Source of the DNA: Akkermansia muciniphila
GTDB lineage: Bacteria > Verrucomicrobiota > Verrucomicrobiia > Opitutales > UBA953
NCBI GenBank assembly: GCA_943331445.1
Contig: CALQLO010000001.1
Coordinates: 62,001 to 126,000, forward strand
Reading direction: 5' to 3'
DNA: 64,000 nt
The first letter of the stretch is position 1; the number at the start of each line of letters is the position of its first letter. The notes under the pieces were generated by a model, which was given only the letters and a program-made list of their open reading frames with translations, did not search any database and had not been told where the DNA came from. The translations under genes were made by a program, and so were the position numbers. Shown in pieces: positions 51,763 through 60,053 of the stretch.

Positions 51763-51791
51763 AAAAAAGGCCCGCATTGCGGGCCTTTTTA
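51763..51791. terminator. Bidirectional Rho-independent terminator
   Basis: AAAAAGGCCCGC and GCGGGCCTTTTT form a perfect stem around a three-base ATT loop, with A-runs on one side and T-runs on the other. It lies between the 3' ends of the DsbD-like gene (plus) and the Pal-like gene (minus) and can terminate both. Confidence 0.9.
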
Positions 51792-51810
51792 TTTTCTAAA
51801 GCGAAACGCT

Positions 51811-52428
51811 TCAGAGTGCGGACTTCGGGGCGGGGGCGTCCGAGCTAGCGGCAGGCGCCGCACGAGACGCGCCAGCCTTGGGGGCGGCCGCCTTGCTGGC
51901 ACCCGAGGTGATCGGGCCGGCGTAGTTCACATCGACGATGATCGCCTTACGATCCTTGGCACCGGACTGGCGGCCAGCGGCAGCCTTATCAGCTTGCTGG
52001 GAACCAAGGGCCATCACTTCAGAGTTAGCCTGATTGCAACCCAACTTCACGAGGTAGTCGCGAGCAGATTGGGCACGACGATCAGAGAGGCCGAGGTTGT
52101 ATTCATCGGTGCCGAAGTGGTCAGTGTAGCCAGCGATGATGATTTTGGTGCCTTTGGCCTTCGGGGCGACACCATCAAGCTTAGCACGCTCTTTGGATTC
52201 GACGGTGTATTTATCGAAGTCGAAGTAGATGGTGGCCAGAATGGCTTCAGGAGGGATGTTGCCCGAGCGAATAGCGTCGGCCATGCGGTCGAAGCCCGAA
52301 GGACGACCATCGAGGGAATCCGTGCCGTTGCCGGGTCCGCTATTGGTTGAGAAATCGGAAGGCAGGCGGGAAGGTCCGCAACCGACAAGGAGGGCGGACA
52401 GGGCAAGGAGAAGAGAGAGGCGCTTCAT
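51811..52428 (-). CDS. pal: Peptidoglycan-associated OmpA-like lipoprotein (Pal-like)
   Basis: This is a 205-residue lipoprotein with signal peptide and lipobox LVGC (Cys17). A Ser/Gly-rich linker leads to an OmpA-like domain from about residue 66. TIYFDFDKYTV is the first strand, and GYTDHFGTDEYNLGLSDRRAQSARDYLVKLG contains the diaminopimelate-binding Asp and Arg. The C-terminal 35 residues form an unusual Ala/Lys/Pro-rich tail (KAAAPKAGASRAAPAASSD) not found in E. coli Pal. It tethers the outer membrane to peptidoglycan. No tolA or tolB is adjacent, so the exact Pal versus OmpA-lipoprotein label is provisional. Confidence 0.87.
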   Translation of the reverse strand: MKRLSLLLALSALLVGCGPSRLPSDFSTNSGPGNGTDSLDGRPSGFDRMADAIRSGNIPPEAILATIYFDFDKYTVESKERAKLDGVAPKAKGTKIIIAGYTDHFGTDEYNLGLSDRRAQSARDYLVKLGCNQANSEVMALGSQQADKAAAGRQSGAKDRKAIIVDVNYAGPITSGASKAAAPKAGASRAAPAASSDAPAPKSAL

Positions 52429-52483
52429 GGCTGGTAGGAATTAATTAAGAAGGGGGTCGAGGAGTCGGCAAGCCTTGTCTCGT

Positions 52484-53626
52484 TCAGTAGCGAGGCACCT
52501 TGGGGTCGACTTTAAGCGACCAGGCGTCGATACCACCCTTCACGTTGCTGACCTGGGTATACCCTTTGGACCGGAGGAAATGCGTGACTTTCATGCTCCG
52601 CCCGCCGTGGTGGCAATGGATGAGCACGGGGACGTCCTGGGGGAGTTCGGCCAAGCGGGTGGGGATACTGTTCATGGGGATTAACCTGGCTCCCTCGATG
52701 TGGCAGAGGGCGAATTCATCGGCCTCCCGGACGTCAATCAGGAGGGGGGGTGTGGCCGTGGCCAGCTGGCGGCTGGCCTCCTCGACGGTGACTTCAATAG
52801 GGTGTTCGCTCATGGAAGGGGTTGCGCAGGTGGTGGCGGTGTAGCGGGCGGGAATAAGATCCTTAATGACTGCGGCCGCACCACAGGCCGGGCAAGCCGA
52901 GTCGGCGGCCAGTTTCAAGACTCGGGAAGTTCCTGCCTGGGCATCGATGACCAGCATCTTGGATTCTGTCCGCTGCCCGAGAATGACGGCAATGGATTCC
53001 GCGGCCATCCATGATCCGACTATCCCGCAGGTGGCGCCAAAGACGCCGGCCTCTGCGCACGTCGGCACGGAGGCCGCATCTGGCATGACCGGGTAGATGC
53101 ACCGATAGCAGCCTCGGCCGGGAAGAAAGACCCCGACTTGTCCTTCGCCACGGAGGACGCTGCCATGGATTAAAGGCCGACCTGCGAGGACGCAGGCATC
53201 AGCCGCCAGGAAGCGCGTGGCAAAATTATCTGTGCAGTCTAGCACGAGGTCATAACGCGAAATGAGCTCGGCGGCATTCTCGGGCTTAAGCCCTTCCGGG
53301 TGGAGTGCGATGCGGGCACCTGGATTGATTTCCGAGAGGGCCTCGGCGGCCGAAACGGTCTTGGGGAGGCCAAGCGTATCAAACCCGTGGATAATCTGAC
53401 GGTGAAGATTAGAGATTTCCACTTTATCGGGGTCGGCGATGCCGAGCTGACTAATGCCCGCCGCAGCGAGGTACAGTCCAGCAGGTGAACCAAGGCCACC
53501 CGCGCCAAGAATCAGCACCTTGGCGTCCCTCAGCCTGATTTGACCAGCCTCCCCTACTCCGGGCAGACGCATTTGGCGGGCATAGAGAGCTCGCTCGTGG
53601 TCGCTGAGGTGAGGATTCGCCGGCAT
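52484..53626 (-). CDS. MoeB/ThiF-type adenylyltransferase fused to rhodanese domain
   Basis: This 380-residue E1-like enzyme activates the C-terminal glycine of a sulfur-carrier protein (MoaD or ThiS type). The ATP-binding loop is GAGGLGSPAG (41-50), with ISNLHRQ further on. A zinc site is formed by Cys173/Cys176 (CYRC) and Cys245/Cys248 (CPAC), and Cys190 in VPTCAEAG matches the thioester-type cysteine. The C-terminal rhodanese domain (about 275-380) has its active-site Cys338 in LIHCHHGGRSM. The fusion resembles eukaryotic MOCS3 and some bacterial MoeBR proteins, and can combine adenylation with sulfur transfer. Its start codon shares a CATG palindrome with an upstream ATG of ruvX on the other strand. 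Confidence 0.92.
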   Translation of the reverse strand: MPANPHLSDHERALYARQMRLPGVGEAGQIRLRDAKVLILGAGGLGSPAGLYLAAAGISQLGIADPDKVEISNLHRQIIHGFDTLGLPKTVSAAEALSEINPGARIALHPEGLKPENAAELISRYDLVLDCTDNFATRFLAADACVLAGRPLIHGSVLRGEGQVGVFLPGRGCYRCIYPVMPDAASVPTCAEAGVFGATCGIVGSWMAAESIAVILGQRTESKMLVIDAQAGTSRVLKLAADSACPACGAAAVIKDLIPARYTATTCATPSMSEHPIEVTVEEASRQLATATPPLLIDVREADEFALCHIEGARLIPMNSIPTRLAELPQDVPVLIHCHHGGRSMKVTHFLRSKGYTQVSNVKGGIDAWSLKVDPKVPRY

Positions 53627-53717
53627 GGCTCATAGGAAGACCACAAACAAACCCTGTCAAACCTGCCCGCCGACGTGTCGGGTTGAATTCTGCCCCAAGG
53701 TCTACCAACTTGAGTCC

Positions 53718-54155
53718 GTGGCAAAGGTCTTCCTCGGCATCGACTATGGCTCCCGTAGGGTCGGGCTGAGTCATGCCGATGAGCTGGGGTTCGCCTTTCC
53801 GCTGCCCGCCGCGGTGGCCGAGGATCCCGAAATGCGTTTCGCCCAGATTGGTAAAGAGATTACACGTTTGAAGGTTACGCAACTGGTGCTCGGCTACCCT
53901 CTCTCCGTGGAAGGCGAGCGGACTAAGCGGTGCGATGAAGTCGATGTCTTTGCGGCCGAATTGAACCGGCGCTTCCACTTGCCGATCGAAAAAGTTGATG
54001 AAGCCCTGACGAGCCAGGCGGCCGACGATATCGGTGGGCGTAAGCCCCGCTCGGCGAAAGAACGTCAGGAACAAGCCCGTTCAGGCGAGCGCGACTCCCG
54101 TGCGGCCGCGGTCCTACTCCAGGATTATCTCAATAGTCGCGGTATCGGTGCCTGA
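53718..54155 (+). CDS. ruvX: Putative Holliday junction resolvase RuvX (YqgF)
   Basis: This RNase H-fold nuclease family acts in pre-16S rRNA processing or Holliday junction resolution. The first catalytic Asp is in VFLGIDYGSRRVGLS. LVLGYPLSVEGERTKRC and PIEKVDEALTSQAA provide the next motifs, and the last Asp is in GERDSRAAAVLLQDYL. From the GTG at 53718 the protein has 145 residues, the usual size. The frame is also open to an ATG at 53625, which would add 31 residues containing four cysteines (CQTCPPTC, then C). That ATG overlaps the divergent MoeB start, leaving no promoter space, so I prefer the GTG. The truA gene follows after two bases. Confidence 0.88.
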   Translation: MAKVFLGIDYGSRRVGLSHADELGFAFPLPAAVAEDPEMRFAQIGKEITRLKVTQLVLGYPLSVEGERTKRCDEVDVFAAELNRRFHLPIEKVDEALTSQAADDIGGRKPRSAKERQEQARSGERDSRAAAVLLQDYLNSRGIGA

Positions 54156-54157
54156 GT

Positions 54158-54988
54158 ATGCCTCCGTCTAAGCCCAAGAAACCTTTTAAGCCGAAGCTGG
54201 AACGCTTCCTGGCGACGATCGCCTATGACGGCACGGATCACATCGGCTGGCAGGTGCAGAGCGGCCGCGTCTCCATCGAGGGTGAAATTGAAGCGCGCCT
54301 TTCCCGGATTCTGAAGACTCCGATTGATATCCATGGTAGCGGTCGCACGGATTCCGGGGTTCATAGTGTGGGCCAGCGCTTCCACTTCGACGCCTTCTGG
54401 CCGCATCCCTGCAGTTACCTTGTCCACGCAATTAATGCCTGCGAGCAGAACGGCTTGTTGGTCACCACGCTGCGCCGCGTTTCGCCTGACTTCCACTGTC
54501 GATGGCACGCCACCGGCAAGCGGTACCGCTATGAGATCTGTGATGGCTACCCGCCGCCTTGGGAGGCTCGTTTCTGCCTGGGATTAGGGACCAAATCTGT
54601 AGATGTGAAGTTGATGCGCAAAGCCGCGAAGATGCTCCTCGGTAAGCATGACTTCTACGCTTTCGGTGCCAATCATGGTCAGGGGATGGAGCAGGAGAAT
54701 CCGGTGAAAAACCTCCGTCGCCTCGAGGTTCGCCGTCGGGGTAAGCGGATCACTGTCATCGCCGAAGGGAGCGGTTTTCTTTATAAGATGGTCCGCCGGC
54801 TGGTAGGCGGCCTGCTTCGCGTCGGAGAAGGCAAGATGACGCCAGCTCGCCTCATCGAGTACCGCAAGGAGCGGGTCATCACTTCTGAAGTTCCGACCGC
54901 CCCGGCGCGCGGATTGTTTATGGAGAAGGTGCTCTATAACGCGGGTGATTTCACGCACCCCAAGCTGCGGAGTGAGCGCGAATCTTAA
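54158..54988 (+). CDS. truA: tRNA pseudouridine(38-40) synthase TruA
   Basis: TruA isomerises uridines 38-40 in the anticodon arm. After a short basic N-terminal extension (PPSKPKKPFKPK), the first motif is ATIAYDGTDHIGWQ. The catalytic Asp65 lies in GSGRTDSGVHS. The next motifs are YRYEICDG, KHDFYAFGANHGQ and FLYKMVRRLVGGLLRVGEGK. All of these are typical for the family. The 276 residues are standard. It is cotranscribed with ruvX, with two bases between them. Confidence 0.94.
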   Translation: MPPSKPKKPFKPKLERFLATIAYDGTDHIGWQVQSGRVSIEGEIEARLSRILKTPIDIHGSGRTDSGVHSVGQRFHFDAFWPHPCSYLVHAINACEQNGLLVTTLRRVSPDFHCRWHATGKRYRYEICDGYPPPWEARFCLGLGTKSVDVKLMRKAAKMLLGKHDFYAFGANHGQGMEQENPVKNLRRLEVRRRGKRITVIAEGSGFLYKMVRRLVGGLLRVGEGKMTPARLIEYRKERVITSEVPTAPARGLFMEKVLYNAGDFTHPKLRSERES

Positions 54989-55053
54989 GCCTATTATTAT
55001 TGCGAAAGGTGGCCGCCGCCTTGTTGGGCTGTGGCTGGTAACCTATTAAGACC

Positions 55054-55086
55054 TTAACCTTCGCTTAAGGCGCACTCTGTTATAAT
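55054..55086 (+). promoter_or_regulatory. Possible sigma-70-type promoter of the PEBP-like gene
   Basis: A perfect TATAAT (55081-55086) lies 12 bases before the start of the gene at 55099, in a 110-base gap after truA. No good -35 hexamer is found at 16-18 bases; TTAACC at 55054 has a 21-base spacing. If it is used, the 5' leader is extremely short. Confidence 0.35.
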
Positions 55087-55098
55087 TAGCTCACTTCG

Positions 55099-55806
55099 AT
55101 GAATACCCGTTACCGACGACTACTCCCATTAGCGCATGTCGCTTTGCTTTCAGCATCCCTGCTCTCCGCCGCACCCGAAGACGGCAAGGGCAAGGGCGGT
55201 AAGGGCGGCAAAGGGGGCGAGCCGCCCAAGGGCTCGATCGATCTAGTGGCCGCTGCGAAGCCCGTGCCGAATGCTACTCCGAACTTCGCGTTGACTAGTC
55301 CGGCAGTGAAAGACGGTGGTAATCTGCCGCTGGAGTATACCGGCGACGGTGATAGCGCTAGCCCGCCCCTCGCTTGGAACAACCTCCCCAAGGGCACGCA
55401 GTCGCTCGCCCTCGTGATGCATCACCTCGACCCGGAAGGTAAAACAAAGATTTATTGGCTGATGTACGACATCGACCCGAAGACCACGAGTGTGGCCAAG
55501 AATGCGACCGATTTCGGCAAGATTGGTATGAGTACTGTCCACAATCGGGTGGAGTATGCCCCGCCGCATTCAAAAGGGCCTGGGGCCAAGAAATATGTCC
55601 TCACCCTCTTTGCCCTTTCCGCGAAGCCTGACTTGAAGAATGCGGCCGCACCAATCACGGCAGATTTATTGTTGGCCGCGATCAAGGGGAAGGTCCTTGG
55701 CGCCGCCGACTTGAACGTGATTTATACGCGTTCAGCTGGCAGTTCGGATGAGGAAGAAAAGCGCCCTGCCCGTAAAGGGCCGCCGCCCGCCCCCAAGGGC
55801 GAGTGA
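55099..55806 (+). CDS. Secreted PEBP (YbhB/YbcL, Raf-kinase-inhibitor-like) protein
   Basis: This 235-residue protein has a signal peptide ending near Ala25. A low-complexity Gly/Lys stretch (GKGKGGKGGKGGEPPKG) follows. The PEBP domain then begins with FALTSPAVKDGGNLPLEYTGDGDSASPPLAWNNLP split over the canonical first strands. The family CR1 motif DGDSASPPLAW and the HNRVEYAPPHSKGPG region are recognisable. The C-terminus ends in a basic Pro-rich tail (RKGPPPAPKGE). Bacterial members bind small ligands, but their role is poorly known. It is separated from the HupE-like gene by about 60 bases. Confidence 0.85.
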   Translation: MNTRYRRLLPLAHVALLSASLLSAAPEDGKGKGGKGGKGGEPPKGSIDLVAAAKPVPNATPNFALTSPAVKDGGNLPLEYTGDGDSASPPLAWNNLPKGTQSLALVMHHLDPEGKTKIYWLMYDIDPKTTSVAKNATDFGKIGMSTVHNRVEYAPPHSKGPGAKKYVLTLFALSAKPDLKNAAAPITADLLLAAIKGKVLGAADLNVIYTRSAGSSDEEEKRPARKGPPPAPKGE

Positions 55807-55868
55807 GTTTTCATCGCGGTTGCGAATTGCCTGCAACCTCACATCGGGGGTAGGTCTTGGGCGTGCCG

Positions 55869-57023
55869 ATGGTTCGCCTCATTATTCTCTGCCTATCCTT
55901 GCTCTGCGGCATCGCGGCCCAGGCCCACCCGGAATGGAAGGAAGCGAACTGTATCGGGGTCATTGATGATCAGGGAGACTTCCGCTTCACCGTTAAATTC
56001 GACATCCCTTCTTACCTCATCGGCAAGTTGCCCAAGGAGGCGCCCGTCAAGGAACTGGACGCCTTGATGTTCGGTCAGGGCTCTTTGGCTCCGGCAGTGG
56101 AATCAGGCCGAATCCGTTTTGCTCAAGCGGTCAGCGTCTTGGCTGATGGTAAGCCGCTGATGCTTAAACTAGAAAGTTTCCCGTCGTCTGACGATATCCT
56201 CCTGACCTCCAAGCGGCAGGGAGAGGCCGATCGCTACCCCGTGCTCCTGAATGGTAAGTTCAGTGCCCGGGTGCCCGCTGGTACGCGCCAGATTGTCATT
56301 CGTTTTCCGGAGGAACTGGGGACGGTTTTTACTAATCTCCGCAAAGGAATGGAATTCCAGACCGTGATGGCGGTGACGAAAATGGATCCTGGTGAGTTCG
56401 TGATCAGTGACGAGCCCGCGCACCCTGAGGATGGGCGTTGGTGGCAGTCTGCGCTGCGTTACGTGGCGACCCTCTTCGGTGATGGCTTCACCCACGTGAT
56501 TCCGGAGGGGTGGGATCACTTACTCTTCATGGCGATGATGTTCGCCGGCGCGGCTTCGCTCCGGCAGGCGCTTTACCGCTCACTCATTTTCACGGTGGGT
56601 CATAGCATCACCTTAACCGTCGTGGCTTTGGGGTTGGTCGGAAATGTGGGGACGTGGATTGAACCGATGATCGCCCTAACCATCGGGGTCGCTGGGATCA
56701 TGGCCTACCGCCAAAACTCCACCGAACGCCAGATGCTCATGATTCCCTGTGCCTTTGGCCTCGTCCACGGACTGGGTTTTGCGGCCGCGGTCAGTGATCG
56801 ACTCGGTAATTGGGATCGCGCCCGCATCGTTCAGCTCCTGATCGGCTTCAATCTGGGCGTGGAGTTGGCGCAGGCGTTGTCTATTTGCCTGCTGGCTGGG
56901 CTGCTGTGGGCCTTAGTGCGTCTTGGCCTGAATGAGTCCCGGCTCCGTCGGACCACGTGTCTCCTGGGCGCCGGTGCAGGCTTCGCCCTCATGTTCTACC
57001 GGCTGATTGTCTTGAGCCGTTAA
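55869..57023 (+). CDS. HupE/UreJ-like membrane protein with extracytoplasmic domain
   Basis: From the ATG at 55869 the protein has 384 residues. A signal peptide (MVRLIILCLSLLCGIAAQA) is followed by an extracytoplasmic domain of about 200 residues and a membrane domain of about six helices. The membrane part opens with DGFTHVIPEGWDHLLFMAMMF and contains VGHSITLTVVALGLV and PCAFGLVHGLGFAAAVSD. These conserved His residues are typical of the HupE/UreJ family of metal (Ni/Co or Cu) related permeases. A TTG or GTG a few codons upstream is a possible alternative start. The long N-terminal domain is like that of the HupE_2 group. The transported metal is unknown. Confidence 0.8.
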   Translation: MVRLIILCLSLLCGIAAQAHPEWKEANCIGVIDDQGDFRFTVKFDIPSYLIGKLPKEAPVKELDALMFGQGSLAPAVESGRIRFAQAVSVLADGKPLMLKLESFPSSDDILLTSKRQGEADRYPVLLNGKFSARVPAGTRQIVIRFPEELGTVFTNLRKGMEFQTVMAVTKMDPGEFVISDEPAHPEDGRWWQSALRYVATLFGDGFTHVIPEGWDHLLFMAMMFAGAASLRQALYRSLIFTVGHSITLTVVALGLVGNVGTWIEPMIALTIGVAGIMAYRQNSTERQMLMIPCAFGLVHGLGFAAAVSDRLGNWDRARIVQLLIGFNLGVELAQALSICLLAGLLWALVRLGLNESRLRRTTCLLGAGAGFALMFYRLIVLSR

Positions 57024-57028
57024 GCGAC

Positions 57029-58423
57029 TCAGAGCCGGCCGACGGGACGTTTGCCCGCATCCAGGGCCTTGCGCTCCGCTTCGGCCAATGCCTTTAGTTC
57101 CTGGACGATTTCCGGGTGGGCCTCGCGAACATTGGTCACCTCGCCGGGGTCGGTCTGCAGGTCGTAGAGGGAGAGGCCAATCTGACGCTGGTGCGTGGTG
57201 GCGGGCAGGCCGTCTTTCGCCGCTGGCACCATGTCGACATAGCTCCGATAGCCATGGGGCAGGTGAAGCTTCCAGCGACCTTTACGGACGGCTTCCAGTC
57301 GATCGCCGTAATAATAGGTGAACGTTTCGCGGGCGGAGTCTTTTTCACCTTTGAGCAACGGGACGAAGGACTGCCCATCGATGGGGTTCTTCGGCTTCGG
57401 GGCGCTGCATGCTTCGAGCAGCGTCGGGACGAAATCAATATTGGCGGCGAGGGCTTCCGTGGTGGAGCCTGGCTTAGTCACGCCGGGCCAGCGAATGATG
57501 CATGGCACGCGCACGCCGCCCTCAAAGGTGGTTCCTTTGCCTTCGCGGAAAGGTCCGGCGGAGCCAGCATGGCGTCCGAAGTTTAACCACGGGCCGTTGT
57601 CGCTGGTGAAAATAACGATGGTATCTTTTTCCACATCCCTATCCCGAAGGGTTTTTAGAACCGCCCCGACCGCCCGATCGATGTCGGCCATGGTGTCAGC
57701 GAAGGGCGTGGCGTGTTTGCCTTTGAAGTCCGCCGACGAACCCAGCGGCGTGTGGGGCATCGACGTCGCTAAGTAGAGGAAGAACGGCTTACCCTTGCCT
57801 GCATTGTCTTGGATGAACTTCACCGCCCGCAGACCTTGAGCTGAAGTGAGCGCATCCATGTCGACCCAATCTTTAATGGTGCCCAGCTGATGTCCGTTCA
57901 CATACCGCGGAAGTTCGGGATACATTTTCCGGCGCGTCTCATCGCCGAGCACATAGCCGAGCGGCCACATGTCGTTCGAGTAAGGCAGAATCATCGACTC
58001 ATCGAAGCCGTGGGCAGGTGGCAGGAATTTCTCCGTGTCGCCCAGGTGCCACTTGCCGATGACACCGGTGTGGTAGCCAGCGTTACGCAACAGCGTGCCC
58101 ATCGTTTGCTCTTCGTTGCTGAGGCCAATCTTGGAAGCCGGACCGAGCGCCATTCCGCCGAGTCCGAGGCGATTGGGATAGCAGCCAGTCATCAAGGCGG
58201 CGCGCGACGAGGTGCAAACAGCCTGGGTGGCGTAGAAACTATTAAAGCGAAGGCCTTCGGAGGCCAAGCGGTCAATATTGGGGGTCGGGTTTTGTTTCGA
58301 CCCATAGCAACCCGGATCCGCCCAACCCATGTCATCGCACATAATGAGCACGACGTTGGGCTGTGCGGCAAAGAGGCAGCCGCACACGAATAGACACAAG
58401 GTTGGGGTGAACCTCACCCACAC
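57029..58423 (-). CDS. Secreted sulfatase (arylsulfatase family S1)
   Basis: This 464-residue sulfatase starts at a GTG and has a signal peptide ending near AAQPN. The metal site is NVVLIMCDDMGWAD. The formylglycine precursor is in AVCTSSRAALMTGCYPNR, with Cys-Thr-Ser-Ser-Arg in place of the canonical C-x-P-x-R. IGKWHLG and TIVIFTSDNGPW complete the active site. The protein should remove sulfate esters from carbohydrates outside the cytoplasm. It needs a maturase (FGE or anSME), which is not in the window. It faces the sugar-metabolism genes at 58872-63575 and may act upstream of them. Confidence 0.93.
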   Translation of the reverse strand: MWVRFTPTLCLFVCGCLFAAQPNVVLIMCDDMGWADPGCYGSKQNPTPNIDRLASEGLRFNSFYATQAVCTSSRAALMTGCYPNRLGLGGMALGPASKIGLSNEEQTMGTLLRNAGYHTGVIGKWHLGDTEKFLPPAHGFDESMILPYSNDMWPLGYVLGDETRRKMYPELPRYVNGHQLGTIKDWVDMDALTSAQGLRAVKFIQDNAGKGKPFFLYLATSMPHTPLGSSADFKGKHATPFADTMADIDRAVGAVLKTLRDRDVEKDTIVIFTSDNGPWLNFGRHAGSAGPFREGKGTTFEGGVRVPCIIRWPGVTKPGSTTEALAANIDFVPTLLEACSAPKPKNPIDGQSFVPLLKGEKDSARETFTYYYGDRLEAVRKGRWKLHLPHGYRSYVDMVPAAKDGLPATTHQRQIGLSLYDLQTDPGEVTNVREAHPEIVQELKALAEAERKALDAGKRPVGRL

Positions 58424-58486
58424 ACACTAGGGGGTTTACCCTATACCCCAAGCGCAAACTTTAGGGTTAAAGCGACAATTCGCGGA

Positions 58487-58762
58487 TTAAACCTTCAAAC
58501 CTAGATCAGCGCAAACGGCGGGGTGCTTGCGGGCCTTATTGATGAACTCATCCACGCCGAAGTCGGCGACGATGAAATCGCCGTAGCGGAAAGACGGGCA
58601 TTTGGACTGGCCAGTGATGGCCACCATTTGGCGCATCTGGTGCATGTCGGCGATGACGTCCTTGACGTCGAGCTTCACTCCTTGGGTGGCGAAGAACTCA
58701 AGGGCCTGAACGCACCAAGGGCATCCAGGTTTGATGTAAAGAATCGGCAAAGGTTGCGGCAT
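58487..58762 (-). CDS. Glutaredoxin-like protein
   Basis: This small thioredoxin-fold protein has 91 residues from the ATG at 58762 (MPQPLPILYIKPGCPWC). The redox motif is CPWC at 14-17, and the cis-proline is in SKCPSFRYGDFIV, where the usual T-x-P becomes K-C-P. It likely reduces disulfides with glutathione or another thiol. The longer upstream frame is atypical and would approach the divergent gene at 58872. It is a single gene between the sulfatase and the sugar cluster. Confidence 0.85.
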   Translation of the reverse strand: MPQPLPILYIKPGCPWCVQALEFFATQGVKLDVKDVIADMHQMRQMVAITGQSKCPSFRYGDFIVADFGVDEFINKARKHPAVCADLGLKV

Positions 58763-58871
58763 GACGGCATCGAACCTCACTCGCACGCGCAAGGCAAGCG
58801 GAGACCCATTGCCGCCCTCGTGGCATTGACAGCCGAGGTGGGCTCGCCGCAAATCACCCTCCCCTACCACC

Positions 58872-59975
58872 ATGGAAACCATCCACGGAGCCCCGAGTTA
58901 TATTTTGCGTACGCCGGAGGTGGCATTGGCTGTCACCCAGACCGCCGGTCACCTCTCTCCGGTCTCCTTTAACTTGAACGGACTCAAGGCCTCCCCTTTC
59001 TCGCTCTCCCCGTGGACTCCGACGCAGATTGATCAGTCGCTCCCGAACCTGCTCACCTACCTCCGGGGTGACTTCATGTGTCTGCCCTTCGGCGGGCAAG
59101 CGAAGGGTCCGCCCCACGGCGATACCGCCAACGCCCCTTGGCAACTTGTCTCCGCTTCCGCTATGACACTTAAGTTGACGCAGACTGGCACCGACACCGG
59201 TGCTACCGTGACCAAACAATTCACGCTTATTCCCGGACACCATGCAATCTATGGCGAACACCTGATTGAGAATCTCGAGGGCCGTTGGAACTATGGCAAC
59301 CACCCGGTGCTCGACCTTTCCGCTGTGCCCGCTGGATCCGCCCGCATCGCAACCAGCCCTTTTCGCTTCGGCTCCGTCTATGCCGGTGAGTTCTCAAACC
59401 CCGCGTCTGGTGAATCCGGCGCACTCCAACCGTTCGCCGAATTCTCGACGCTGAAGTCCGTCCCGATGAAGGACGGCACGAACACGGATCTCACGCGCTA
59501 CCCAGCTCGTCCAGGCAACGACGATCTCATCATGCTGGTCAACGCACCTGCCACGGAGGCGCAGCCCTTCGCCTGGACCGCCGTGACCTTCCCGGGCTAC
59601 GTTTGGTTCTCGCTCAAAAACGTCGCTGACTTCCCTGCTACCCTGTTCTGGCTCTCCAACGGCGGCCGGCCCGGCCATCCCTGGGAAAAGCGCCACCTTG
59701 GCCGCCTCGGCCTCGAGGAAGTCTGCTCCCATTTCTGCGACGGCGTGGATGTCGCCCGCGAAGACCGTCTCGCGGCCAAAGGTATCCCGACGAGCCGAGT
59801 TTTTCGTCAGGACCAGCGCGTCCGCCTTCCGTTGATTCAAGCCGCTGCCGCAGTGTCTGCCGATTTCGGCCAAGTCCAGAGCATCGTCCCCGCTGGCCCC
59901 GAGGCCGTCCGGATTACGGGCGAAAACGGCCAGGGGGTTACCTGCCCCATTAATTGGCAGTTTTTGAAGTCGTAA
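58872..59975 (+). CDS. Putative galactose-mutarotase-like protein
   Basis: This 367-residue cytoplasmic protein is probably a beta-sandwich of the galactose mutarotase-like fold. The opening (EVALAVTQTAGHLSPVSF), the HGDTANAPWQLVSASA stretch and the GHHAIYGEHLIENLEGR segment resemble DUF4432-like or aldose-1-epimerase-like proteins. No full mutarotase catalytic set can be confirmed by eye. It is the first gene of the plus-strand cluster with a cupin/PMI-like protein, a TIM-barrel isomerase and an oxidoreductase. That context suggests a role in sugar anomer or epimer handling. It starts after a pyrimidine-rich leader (58846-58871). Confidence 0.62.
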   Translation: METIHGAPSYILRTPEVALAVTQTAGHLSPVSFNLNGLKASPFSLSPWTPTQIDQSLPNLLTYLRGDFMCLPFGGQAKGPPHGDTANAPWQLVSASAMTLKLTQTGTDTGATVTKQFTLIPGHHAIYGEHLIENLEGRWNYGNHPVLDLSAVPAGSARIATSPFRFGSVYAGEFSNPASGESGALQPFAEFSTLKSVPMKDGTNTDLTRYPARPGNDDLIMLVNAPATEAQPFAWTAVTFPGYVWFSLKNVADFPATLFWLSNGGRPGHPWEKRHLGRLGLEEVCSHFCDGVDVAREDRLAAKGIPTSRVFRQDQRVRLPLIQAAAAVSADFGQVQSIVPAGPEAVRITGENGQGVTCPINWQFLKS

Positions 59976-60025
59976 GTCGGCATACTCAATTCTTGTCCCT
60001 GCCCAAGGAGTCGCCTAAATCCGAA

Positions 60026-60053
60026 CTCCCTGTCCCTCTTTCCTCCCCCTACC
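60026..60053 (+). promoter_or_regulatory. Pyrimidine-rich, SD-less leader of the gene at 60054
   Basis: The 28 bases before the start contain only two purines (one G and one A). An AAGGAG at 60005-60010 is about 44 bases from the ATG and cannot serve as a normal ribosome-binding site. Confidence 0.45.
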
